This document shows, one piece after another, positions 33,921 through 44,129 of a stretch of 64,000 nt of DNA (position 1 is the stretch's first letter; each line of letters starts with the position of its first letter). Below the pieces are notes generated by a model that was given only the letters and a program-made list of their open reading frames with translations, was not told the origin of the DNA and made no database searches. The stretch comes from Loripinus fragilis (lineage: Eukaryota; Mollusca; Bivalvia; Lucinida; Lucinidae), in NCBI GenBank assembly GCA_964019695.1, contig OZ026520.1, forward strand, positions 21,404,130-21,468,129, read 5' to 3'. Position numbers and translations under genes: made by a program.

Positions 33921-34324
33921 GATAAGGCGTATATTTTCCCTAGTTGACATGATTACAAACACCAAATTTTCAAATTGCACTAATGTTTTTAAAATTGGTG
34001 TAGTTTGGCAGTAAAATATGCATAGTAGGCAACAAAATACGTTTCAAAGCGATTCACCATTTACAATACCGTGTAAACGGGCACTTTCTACCCCTACCCC
34101 TCATTTAACGCTTTTATACTGGGCGCCGTTTAGACCAGATTTTCTGCAAATGCATTGCGAATTTAAAAAAAAAATAAAGTGCTAAAAAGTAAAGGATATA
34201 AGTGCTCTTCATTTCCAAAACCTTACCCTATTCCTTCTGCGCATGCGTACGAAATACACCTAAAATTGTGACGTTTGTCATTGGAAAGATGAAACTGGTC
34301 TCTTTCAGTTTATTTTTAGATGCT

Positions 34325-34419
34325 TTGCCCCCCTAGACCCAAGATGCCCTTGACGTATGTTGTAAATGTTTATAGCGACATGTCGTTGTCCAAAGGGCAT
34401 CTTGGGTCTAGGGGGGCAA
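34325..34419. repeat. 27-bp perfect inverted repeat at the end of a pearl-like array
   Basis: TTGCCCCCCTAGACCCAAGA starts the left arm (34325-34351); the right arm 34393-34419 ends TCTTGGGTCTAGGGGGGCAA. The arms match exactly over 27 bp around a 41-base loop. Confidence 0.85.
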
Positions 34420-36345
34420 GTTATTTGTTATGATGGAGATATGCTCGAGATACGAAAAACCTAGAAATGGAGTCAAAGTCAATGTCACTGTCAAAATGCC
34501 CAAAATGTTATGCATCACTCCGCCATCCCAAGAGGAATCCACACACCAAATTTGGGATTCCTACCTCAAATGATATAGGTAATATGCTGCTCCAGATGTC
34601 ATTATTCTAGAAACTAGGTCATAGGTCAAAGTCACAGTGACCTAAAATAGTCCGCGACATTTCAACATTCAAAGATGCATCCATAGACCAAATTTGGGAT
34701 CCCTACCTAAAATAATATACGAGATATGCCCCTGACTCGATATTTTTAGCAAAAAAGGTCAAGGTCTCAGTCACCCCAAACTTGGTACATTACACTCTGC
34801 CATCCCAAGATGCAACCACACACCCTATTTGGGATTCCTAGCTAAAATAATATAGGAGAAATGCGTTGGAAACGATTATTCTAAAATCTAGGTCAGAGGT
34901 CAAGGTCAGTGACCTAAAATGGTACACGACATATCTCCATACCAAGATGCATCCATACACAAATTTCTACCTCAAAGACATACACCAAATTTGATGCCGA
35001 TTCCAGAAACTCGGTCAGAGGTCAAGGTCAAAGTGACCTGAAAATGGGATGGGACACTTCTCCCTCCCAAGATGCATTCACACACCAAATTTGGGATTAC
35101 TACCGCATTATATAAGAGGCATGCTCCGGACATGATAATTCTAAAAAACTAGGTAAGGGTCAAGGTCACAGTGACCCAAAAATGGTATGTGACACTCTGC
35201 CGTCCAAAAATGCATTCACACACCGAATTTGAAATTATTACATCAAAAAATATAAGAGATATGCACCAGACTCAATGCTAATTCTATAGACAAGGTCTAA
35301 AGTCAAGGTCAAGGTCACAGTAACCCATAAATAGTACACGACACTCCACCATCCAAATATGCACCCAGACACCAAATTTGGGATTCATATCTCAAATAAT
35401 GCAAGAGATATGCCCCGGACATGATTATTCTAAAAACTAGTTCAGAGGTCAAGGTCAGAGTTGCCCATAATTGGTACATGACATACCACCATCCAAAGAT
35501 GCTTTCACACACCAAATGTGTAATTCCTACCTCAAAGAATATAGGAGATATGCACCAGACTCAATGCCAATTCTTTAAACTAGGCCAGAGGTGAAGGTCA
35601 CAGTGACCCAAGAATGGTACGTTACACTTTTCATCCCAAGATGCATGCACACCAAATTTGGGGTTTATCCCTCAAATGATATGAGAGATATGCCTGGGAC
35701 ACGATAATTAAAAAAATAGGTCAGTTGTCAAGGTCACAGTGACCTGAAAATGATACGTGACACACCGCCATCCAAAGATGCAACGACACACCAAATTTGG
35801 GATTCCTATCTCAAATAATACAAGAGATATGCTCCAGACAAGATTATTCTAAAAACTAGGTCAGGAGTCAAGGTCAAGGTCATAGTGACCCGAAAATGGT
35901 ACGCGACACTCTGCTATCCCAAGATGTATTTAAACACCAAATTTGGAGTTCCTACCTCAAAGAATATAGGATATATGCACCAGACTCAATGCCGATTCTA
36001 GAAACTAGGTCAGAGGTCAAGGTCGCAATGACCCTTGGACGGTACGCGACACTTATTCATCCCAAAATGCGTACACATACCAAATTTGGGATTCCTACCT
36101 TAAATAATATAAGAAATATGCTCCAGACACGAATTTTCTAAGAACTAGGTCAGAGGTCAAGTTCAAGGTCACAGTGACCTGAAAGTAGTCTCGACACTCC
36201 GCCATCCCAAGATGCATCCACACATCAAATTTTGGATTCCTGCCTTAAAGAATATAGAAGATATGCACCAGACACAAAGCAGGACGGACGGGCGGACGAA
36301 CTATATGCCTCCCTAAGTTCCTTTGCGGGCATAAAAACTACATGT
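34420..36345 (-). mobile_element. Pearl/HINE-like element, ~13 tandem units (minus strand)
   Basis: Units of ~140-150 bp carry 'ccaaatttgggattcctacc', 'gagatatgctccagac' and 'aggtcaaggtcacagtgacc'. At the right end 'acggacgggcggacg' (36289-36300) is the reversed GTCC tract, and TATGCCTCCC..GGGCATA (36303-36333) the terminal hairpin. Read on the minus strand this is hairpin, GTCC tract, tandem core. The 130-codon frame at 36232 is chance. Confidence 0.8.
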
Positions 36346-36479
36346 ACTCCAATGAAGCAGCATAACAGTAAGAAGGTTATGTTTATATTCAGTCTCCATA
36401 TCCATATTCTGTCCGAGAGGGTTTATGTTATCATTGTAAAATTCATAGGGGGATTATGTTCACGTTTAAAAATTAATAT

Positions 36480-36560
36480 GGGGGGGGGGGGGGGGATTAT
36501 GTCCACTTCGCAAACTTCAAGGGGGATTATGTCCACCTATACAAAAATGAGCAGGGGGGT
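36480..36560 (+). repeat. Poly-G run and 'gggggattatgtccac' direct repeats
   Basis: A ~16-base G run is followed by three short direct repeats of GGGGGATTATGTCCAC, a small unstable array. Confidence 0.7.
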
Positions 36561-36679
36561 TGTCCGGGGGATTTTGCCCTACACTCTGTTGAGTAAACAA
36601 TATCAGAGCACTGTTGATACCTGACGCTGCATCGACGTCGATCTGCTGTTGCCAAGGTGACGTGAATCCGCTTTGTATA

Positions 36680-36775
36680 TAAAGTGGGGTTCGAGCCTCA
36701 CCGACGTCACTGCGTTGTGTCCTTGAGCAAGACACATTAATCCTAGCTTAGTACTGGTTCAACCCAGAACATGCC
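36680..36775 (+). mobile_element. SINE family 1, internal fragment
   Basis: 'ggttcgagcctcacc', 'gcgttgtgtccttgagcaag' and 'agtactggttcaaccca' match the B box and body of the SINE at 63031. The A box and tail are missing. Confidence 0.7.
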
Positions 36776-36826
36776 CATAGTCGAACGTCAAATTCAGTGC
36801 ATGGAGGTATATTAGCATTAGCCATT

Positions 36827-37022
36827 ATCCCGCCAACATGCTTTTGTCTTGAAAATGTTGTCTGCTTTTTACGTCTGTTGCATATATCTAAGTGCACTTT
36901 ATACTAGCATTCATCATAGAAGCAAAACTACAACCCCTAATTAGGATGCTCACATGGGAACAGTCTGATCTGGGTCCATAATGTTTGCAATATAGGCTAC
37001 CAAAAATAAGTAAGCAGATGGG
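36827..37022. mobile_element. Diverged foldback MITE with an (AT)n neighbour
   Basis: 'atcccgccaacatgctttt', 'tgttgtctgctttttacgtc', then 'acagtctgatctgggtcc' and 'aataagtaagcagatgg' follow the order of the MITE at 62942-63373. Confidence 0.5.
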
Positions 37023-37045
37023 TGTAGCAGACTGTGTGACGGTTG

Positions 37046-37049
<4 letters not shown>

Positions 37050-37082
<33 letters not shown>
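37050..37082. repeat. (AT)n microsatellite
   Basis: About 16 TA/AT dinucleotides in a row; the local reading frames are products of it. Confidence 0.9.
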
Positions 37083-37084
<2 letters not shown>

Positions 37085-37199
37085 TGCTAAATAATTTAGA
37101 AGCTTTTGATATGTACTGGAAGCAATATACACTCTGTACATTGCTTCGAGATAAGTATCTGCTGTTATTTTCCCTAAATCAAACCCTTTCAGAAAGTCT

Positions 37200-37390
37200 T
37201 TGAGGGGTACCACCAGAGTGTCAAATAGTTTGGAACCAGATAAGGACCAACGTTTTGTTCAAAACGTGTTTGATGTATACTATAAGAGTGGCAAACAGTT
37301 TGGATCCAGATCAGGCCTGATTCTTTGGCAGGCTTGACCTGGGTTCAAACCGTTATCAGCAGACAACAAAAGTCGTCACGAGTGAAGGTG
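37200..37390. mobile_element. Family A MITE, two partial copies
   Basis: 'caccagagtgtcaaatagtttgg' (37210) and 'agagtggcaaacagtttggatccagatcaggcc' with 'gacctgggttcaaaccgtt' (37284-37353) are halves of the family A palindrome, followed by 'atcagcagacaacaaaagtcg'. Confidence 0.6.
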
Positions 37391-37699
37391 TAGGTGCCCC
37401 GTTCCCCAGTCGTCACTAGCAGGATATTAGTTAAATAAAATGTGGATTTGCGTTCGAACATCGATGGGCATTTATTGCCAACCACGCACATGCAGGAAGC
37501 GTGCCGGGAACAACATGAAATGTGTATGTTCCTGCGTCATCAGGTGTCTGTGCACAAGCTATCACTGCCATTCAAATCAATGTAAACATGCTGATTTGAG
37601 GCATTCGGATAATGTTTGAATGTGTGGTAATATTCATAATTCCACCGTCGAGCAAAGTGTATGTCTTTGTTTTCTCCACGACGGACTTCAGACCACCCT

Positions 37700-37790
37700 T
37701 TAACTTTGGCAAACAGTGCAGACCCAGATGAAATGCAAGACAATGCTGATTTCATCTGGGTCTGCACTGATTGCTAAGATAACAGATGAG
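37700..37790. mobile_element. Foldback MITE core, family B
   Basis: 'ttggcaaacagtgcagaccc' pairs with 'gggtctgcactgattgct', and 'gatgaaatgc' with 'gatttcatc'. Related cores lie at 38371, 39408, 39870 and 40041. Confidence 0.65.
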
Positions 37791-38370
37791 ACAGAAATAT
37801 ATTTAAAAAAAAATAATTTGACCTGTCACCCCGGAAAATATAAAATGGACAAATCCATGTTTTATTGAATCAATACGTATAGTAAAATCCGTCAGATTTG
37901 AAAAGGGCTAAGGATCATTTTCTTCGTTACAACTCGACGAGCCAGGCTAAAACGATAGGCCCTTTGATTCAAACCCAGGACACAGTACTTGGTCCGAGTT
38001 TAAACTTGAGGCATAGTCACTCATGTGCATTTGCACACTTAGACTATGTGTTATGTATTGCTACACCCATTGTAAAAAAATACATACAAAGTAATTTTCA
38101 ACAAAAGTTCATCGCTATGCAAAACTCTGTTAGAAATATGGTACTCCATCCCAAAATAGTCAAAGGGTCGTTTTCCCGTCTTATTCAATTCACTTCCTGT
38201 GTTGGGTGACCTTCTTTGGCACTTTTATTGGGGTATTGCACTAATTGGATTATTGCGATTACCACTGTCACATTTAGACGATACGGACGTGTGCCTTTGA
38301 AGACAGGCGCACGTTCATTGACCTGTTATCATATCGATCATTTAACCCTTTTCATTTTTGATACTGTTTT

Positions 38371-38445
38371 GGCAAACAGTGCAGACCCTGATGAAATGCC
38401 ACATAAGGCGGCATTTCATCTCGTTTTGCACTGTTTGCTAAGAAA
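38371..38445. mobile_element. Foldback MITE core, family B
   Basis: 'ggcaaacagtgcagaccctg' and 'ttttgcactgtttgct' with 'gaaatgccacataaggcggcatttc' form a palindrome. Confidence 0.7.
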
Positions 38446-38899
38446 AAAAATCCAAACTTCTTGGCTATCCAAATTGAAGAAATATAAAAGCAGAATAACT
38501 TTGTCTGTCTGTCTGTCCGCGCACCCGCCCCCTCGTCCGTCCTGACATACGTACTATGCGCGTGCGCCTCACTGTATGTGTGCGAACGCGTGTATTTTAA
38601 TATGAAAATTACTGAATGTTTCTTAATTCTAACTTATGTTTTATGTTTGTACGTTAACCTGCACCTGACAGACAGACGCCTGTGTGCCTGCGTGTTCATT
38701 GACTTTTTATCACACAGTGAAGACCCAGATGAAACATTGGTTAGTACTGTTTGCTTAGATAGAAATAATCTTCGGGGACAGAAAAATATTTAAATTTATT
38801 AATTCAAACTATGAACCCTAAAATACTAAATGGAATAATCCATGCTAATTGTATATGGGAAAATTCACCATTAATTGTGAAAAGTTAAAAGTGAAATCA

Positions 38900-39090
38900 T
38901 TAATTTTAACCTTTTCTTTTGCTAACAACAACTTTTGTCGTCTGCTGATAACCTCAGCAAACAATTTCGTCCCAGAGCAGGATTATTAGAACATTGGTGT
39001 GCCTGTTCAACATTTTTTGAAAAAAGGTCAATTTGGAAAAAAGTCAGCAGACGACAACCGCTACATGAAATTTACCCAGCATACTAAGAA
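38900..39090. mobile_element. Foldback MITE, family A (diverged)
   Basis: 'ttttgtcgtctgctgataacc' with 'aaaaaagtcagcagacgaca' and a decayed 'caaacaatttcgtcccagagcag' centre. 'ttattattattattattat' follows at 39091. Confidence 0.5.
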
Positions 39091-39330
39091 TTATTATTAT
39101 TATTATTATCTCATTTCTGTAGATTGTGAAGGAAACTGAAATAATGGTGATCAATATACAATAAATCATTATTGAGTACATGTATTTTATTGCCCACTAA
39201 ATTAATCCGTTTTAATCCAATTGCCCCTTTCCAGGCCCCACACAGAGAGAGTTTTAATCCAGACTTAATTATGGAATCGATAAGACTGTCCTTTGATGTG
39301 AGCTATGATTTATTGCAGGTCATCATTATG

Positions 39331-39353
39331 GGGGGGGGGGGGAGGGGACTACT
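39331..39353 (+). repeat. Poly-G tract
   Basis: A run of twelve or more G broken by one A. Confidence 0.8.
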
Positions 39354-39407
39354 ACTAAAGAAATAAAATGTTTCATTCTGGAAATTGCTACTTTTAATTG
39401 GGTGTGT

Positions 39408-39475
39408 TGGCAAACAGCTAATACCTCGATGAAATACCACTCTAGTGGCATTTCATCTGGGTCTGCACTGTTTTT
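39408..39475. mobile_element. Foldback MITE core, family B
   Basis: 'ggcaaacagctaatacc' and 'gggtctgcactgttt' enclose 'gatgaaataccactctagtggcatttcatc', itself a near-perfect palindrome. Confidence 0.6.
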
Positions 39476-39821
39476 TTTAAACTGTTCTTAGCATAAAGGT
39501 TATTCCCGTGCGTCTGTGTGCAAGAGTACATTCGTGTGTATGTATGTGTGTATGTATAATATGAACATCCCTGATTTTTCTAACTTCGATGTTTGTATGT
39601 AATCGTGCATGTGTCCTCATGTTTGCAACGTGCGTGTAGACGCGTGCGGATGTCTGTATATTTGTATGTATGTATGTTCGTATGCATGTGTGCAGACATG
39701 CTTTCGTCAGGGAAGTTCATGCACAGACAGATGCATGCGCTTTGATATGTATATACGAAAGAACGTGCGTACAAACGGTCCTTCGAACAGACACACAGAT
39801 GACTGCGTGTTAATTCATAAA

Positions 39822-40168
39822 ATGGCTTATTCTGCTTTTATATTTATCAAAGAAGATTTTTTCTATCTTAGCAAACGGAGCAGACCCAGATGAAATATGC
39901 CTTGTATGGCATTTCATCAAGGTCTTAACTGTTTGCCAGTGTACCGGTTGAGTAGTATTAAGAATGAAAATGGTTTAATGATTACATGATACATGGCTTA
40001 TTCTGCTTTCATATTTATCAAAGAAGATTTTTTTTTCTATCTTAGCAAACGGAGCAGACCCAGATGATATGTGCCTTGTATGGCATTTCATCAAGGTCTT
40101 AACTGTTTGCCAGTGTACCGGTTGAGTAGTATAAAGAATGAAAATGGTTTAATGATTACATGATATAT
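39822..40168. repeat. 171-bp tandem duplication containing a family B core
   Basis: ATGGCTTATTCTGCTTT recurs at 39822 and 39993 (171 bp). The two copies differ at only a few positions and both carry the 'gcaaacggagcagaccc..cttaactgtttgcc' palindrome. It is a recent segmental duplication. Confidence 0.9.
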
Positions 40169-40629
40169 AGTCAATATACACGCATGTACCCGTGCGTTTG
40201 CCTGTCTGTCACAGGCACGCTAACGTTTACTTAGAAACAAGAATTCATATATACAAACGCACGTATGTTTGCAATCATACAGACAGACGTACATACGCAA
40301 GCTCATGCATACATACGTACGTACGGACTGATGGACAGACAGACAGATGCACAGGTGCCAGCATGTCCAATGACCAATTGCTATGCGAATTGAAGAAAAT
40401 ATAAAAGCACTGAGAATAAGAAAATTCTGCTTTTATATGATAGTCAAGAACATTGTGTTTTTTTATCTAAACAGACAGTGCAGACCCAAATGTAGACTTG
40501 TACAAGGTCTCCTTCTTATATTTTTTTTATTATGTTTAAAGACGTTTCACAAAAAACAACACATTTTAGCTAATAGAAATCCATTTTTTAAACATCCACC
40601 GACCACGAGTTAAGCCAAGGACATGAATA

Positions 40630-40810
40630 CATTCTCCCGTATATCCATCCATCCATCCATCCAAACAAACAGTTGTACATACATACATCCATCAGTACAT
40701 AAATTTATCCATTCAAACACCAGTTGTACTTACATATATACGCATATCCATCAATCCAAACAAAAACTGTTTGTACAGACTGATCCGTACATACATCCAT
40801 CCATCTGATT
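40630..40810. repeat. Interrupted (ATCC/ACAT)n microsatellite
   Basis: Clusters of ATCCATCC and ACATACAT interspersed with 'aaacaaac'. Confidence 0.7.
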
Positions 40811-40919
40811 GATTGATTCCGTTAATGCTATGAGTCCCCGTCAAAAATATTTCAGCCACGTCGTGAGGGAGAGAGAATAGACTAATCCATCCATGCACGC
40901 TCGCACGCACGCACGCACA

Positions 40920-41049
40920 CACCCCCATACATACATACATACATACATACATACATACATACATACATACATACATACATACATACATACATACATACAT
41001 ACATACATACATACATACATACATACATACATACATACATACATGCATG
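40920..41049. repeat. (ATAC)n microsatellite, ~30 units
   Basis: Uninterrupted ATAC/TACA repeats from about 40926 to 41042. The minus strand reads as a repetitive MYVC-type peptide, an artefact. Confidence 0.95.
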
Positions 41050-41209
41050 CATCTACATCATTACACTAAGCTGTCACACTTGACATTTCTTTAGTGGTGC
41101 GCAAGAGAGAAAATAAAAGAGAAACAATAGTTAAAGACAGAAGCATTAGATAAGACAACGTAAGAATGCAAACTAAGTAAAAGAGAGAAGTAAAAAGAAA
41201 AGTTGTTCA

Positions 41210-41307
41210 CATACATACGTAAGTACGTACGTACGTACGTACATACGTACATACATACATACATACATACATACATACATACATACATACATACATACAT
41301 ACATACA
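41210..41307. repeat. (GTAC)/(ATAC)n compound microsatellite
   Basis: GTACGTAC passes into ATACATAC, a second tetranucleotide tract. Confidence 0.95.
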
Positions 41308-41434
41308 GTTATGTCTTTTTTATCTTGTGAACTCGCATGCAAATATGGAACTTGTACTTCTGTAAATTGAATCGCATGGTCGCACAAATAATACCAACAT
41401 AAATTTGGACTGAAACGCGAGAGAATCTGTTTTC

Positions 41435-41600
41435 AGGGCTATGTTCAGCTAAGGAGACTAGCTAGAATAGTAAAATATTACTTGTAGCAAGCGTTGATTT
41501 GATCACAAAACCGCTGATCAGACTGCACAAATACGCAGACTGCGACATTTTTTTTTGTTCCCAAACCTGTGAAGATAGGTTTTCTTGCCCACAGTCCAAA
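41435..41600. mobile_element. Diverged family T foldback MITE fragment
   Basis: 'gctaaggagactagctagaat', 'gctgatcagactgcacaaat', 'cccaaacctgtgaagataggttttct' follow the family T order. Confidence 0.5.
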
Positions 41601-41646
41601 TAATTAGTAAGGGTTGAAAATGAAAATGGTTATAGAACATTGACAG

Positions 41647-41862
41647 ATCCAGATGGGGCGCTCTAACCCCCCCCCCCCCCCCCCCCCCCCCCCGTTTTTT
41701 AAATATCCTATGAAAATGAAATAATTTGGTCTCATCAATGAGACCAAATTATTTCATTTTCATGGGATATTTAAGCAAAATGAGATAAAATCAGCAAAGC
41801 GAACCCCCACAACTTTATTCATATGAACCCCCTTTCCAGAATCCTGGATCTGCCCCTGTAAT
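41647..41862. mobile_element. Foldback MITE, family O, copy 2 with poly-C expansion
   Basis: Ends 'agatccagatggggc' and 'gaatcctggatctgcccctg'. The core pairs 'aaataatttggtctcat' with 'atgagaccaaattattt'. A run of about 27 C (41668-41694) replaces the 'cccctcccctaaccccc'-type sequence of copy 1. Confidence 0.75.
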
Positions 41863-42159
41863 ACCAGAACCAATATGTTATACACCGCAGGAAACGTGCC
41901 TTAAACAGTCCACGGAAGAGCAGTCTGATCAGAGACAATTTTTAAATTGCTTCTTTTAGTTTGTTATATTATATTATATTCAGAATTAAAAGAACAATCT
42001 TTGACAATTTATTTCTAAATGTCAGACATTAACAACAATAACGTACAATCTTCACATAAGATAAAGGAAAAAACTCAAACTACTATTTTCAAGAGGCTGT
42101 TTAAATTGACAAAAGAAACAAACACTTAAATAATAAGCGATTTATAGGACGTTCGTGTT

Positions 42160-42620
42160 TTGAATGGAATGAAGCGGAACGGAACGGAACGGAAGTACGA
42201 TGTGAATGGACTGGACCGCTGTTTAGTATCGTTCGTTCCCGTTCCGTTCATAGGTAGCTCCGGTGGCGGTATAGCTCAGGTAGTTCACCGTTCAGCGGTA
42301 GAACAGGTGGTGACTTTGACGGCTGGCGTCACTGTAACCTTTCCTTTAAATGACTTCTTCTCTGAAACTACTGGCCCCGGGGTGATTTGGTTCAAATTTG
42401 GTCACAAGCATTATTGGGTGAAGGGCTTACAGATTTTTACAAATGGTGAGGCCCCGCCCCCTTAAGGAGCCAGGAGGGGCCCCAAAAGGGGTATTTTTTG
42501 GACAAATTTAAAAAAAATCTTCTTCTCAAGAACCGGCTATCCAGGAGCCTTAATATTTGGCATGTAGCATCTATAGGAGGAGGACTTTCAAGTTTGTTAA
42601 AATGAAAGTGTTGCGAACTG
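42160..42620. mobile_element. GGAAC-rich tract joined to a pearl-like body fragment
   Basis: 'gcggaacggaacggaacgg' (42173-42192) mirrors 'gttccgttcgcgttc' at 32912. 'gactttgacggctggcgtcac' then leads into 'cctttaaatgacttcttctc' and 'gtgatttggttcaaatttgg', a body typical of molluscan non-coding repeats. Confidence 0.5.
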
Positions 42621-43937
42621 TCTGTCAGTTTTTAAAAGCTCGTGTATTTTTTCTTGTGCGGTTGCCTCCACTGGCCGTCCTGGACTGTGCTTGTTTTCAA
42701 AACCAACATATCCCCTTTTTAAATTCGTCAGTCCATCGGTAAACTGTAGTTTTCGGAAGAGCATCTTTACCACAAACACTTTTCAGGGTATTCAGTATTT
42801 TAACTCTTTTAGTATCTCTGTAGTACTCGATTTTTATATACGCTCGTTGTTCAACGGCAGTGAACGTGGCCATTGTGCTTCGAATACCAGTGCGCGACGT
42901 GACGTCACGATTGATGACGTCATCATACGCACACCTGACGTTATGTGCGAATGGCTAACAAGACGTACCAGGTACATACCGAATTTCATCTGTCTAGCAT
43001 GTAAACTGATTGCGCTATAGAAAAAGTCCAATTCCTAATTGGATGACCCTCGTATGATCTAAACATCTGGCAATACAATTAAGAGGATTTGTCCCCGGAT
43101 GACTTGCATCATACTCAGATCTAATTCCAAACGCCTATGTACGTATCGACTGGCCAGATAAAACTTTCAGTCAATTGAATCGCGTTATTATTGCCGGACT
43201 CTGTGTTTTATAAACTACAATTTCAGCCTAGATTTCTTTTGGCTGAGGGTTTTCGCCATTTTCAGACCGAAATGCAGGCTCCAATGCAATGGGAGTCATA
43301 GTATTAGGAAAGGGGATAATTTTTCCAAGGGGATCAACTATTTCATTACACTGGCACTTGAAATTTAGCAGTTTAACTTGCTGCCATTACGATATACCAT
43401 GATATTATAACTTTAACGTCTGTACTTTGAAAGCGACAACCCTTTATCTATTTAATTATGACTAACAAAAGAAATAAAATGCGTTTTCTGAAAATTAGCT
43501 TACCCAAATTACTGTACAAACTAATGACAGATACCTGTACAAACGCAAAGTTGACTTTTGCAAATACCCCGTACAAAAATTAGCATTGAAACCGATGACC
43601 TACTTAGCATTTTTACCTCATTGTGAGAATAAACTCACATACACTTGATAGTGCCGTTCATTTTTATTGCTGTTTTTTGTTCTTGACATATAAAGTTTCA
43701 AAAGGATACTCGATAACATCTCAAAAACGGCGTCTATTTTATGTCAGATGTTTTCACAATTCTTATGTTGACATGATTAAAGTCTTTTCGTTGCGAAACC
43801 GTGACTTTGAATAACATGTACATGCACCTGAAATGTCCCCGAGTCATTACGCAAACAATGCCGATACTTTATTTCACAGAAAAATAATCAAAACTGACAA
43901 AAACTACAAATCTGCTTACCGTTTCCAAGCGACCGCC
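42621..43937. other. Unassigned DNA with a CRE pair
   Basis: TGACGTCA at 42900-42907 and 42915-42922, 15 bp apart, in a CpG-containing stretch. Otherwise no exon or repeat family was recognised. On the minus strand, 'ttggaaacg|gtaagcag' at 43920/43919 is a donor-like site just beyond the 123-bp repeat. Confidence 0.4.
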
Positions 43938-44060
43938 TTGCACAAATAACTTATCCGTCGATGTACAATCTCAAAAGAATGTACAAGCACAAATACCGTA
44001 CACTTCCGGTCCTACACTGTGATATACAGTTCTTTGTTTTAATATTTAATACCCTAGCCA
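43938..44060 (-). repeat. Right copy of the 123-bp inverted repeat
   Basis: Exact reverse complement of 32006-32128. Confidence 0.9.
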
Positions 44061-44129
44061 GCTGGCTATGGTCCTGTTTAGAGTGGTAATTAACCTAACC
44101 ATTCATTTAATGCTGTTGTTGTTTGGGGT

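Larger units (their letters stand above)
32006..44060. mobile_element. 12.06-kb segment bounded by 123-bp perfect inverted repeats
   Basis: 32006-32128 begins TGGCTAGGGTATTAAATATT, and its exact reverse complement occupies 43938-44060, with no mismatch in 123 bp. No target duplication is visible. Further in, CCGCCAGCCGTCAAAG (32838) and CTTTGACGGCTGGCG (42313), plus GTTCCG-rich stretches on both sides, are also mirrored. The interior holds a pearl-like array, SINE pieces, MITEs and microsatellites but no long frame. It could be a large non-autonomous TIR element or a recent inverted duplication of a short promoter-like sequence. Confidence 0.45.

Noticed and set aside
40713..41387. Cys/Tyr/Met/Val repeat protein frames
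   Set aside because: Pure translation of the (ATAC)n microsatellites.
42160..43020. Frames of 101 and 109 codons as exons
   Set aside because: They overlap GGAAC-rich and pearl-like repeat sequence and have no acceptor/donor pairs with consistent phase.
32006..44060. Maverick/Polinton virus-like transposon
   Set aside because: Size and long inverted ends are suggestive, but no polymerase, integrase, protease or capsid-like frames and no 6-bp duplication were seen.
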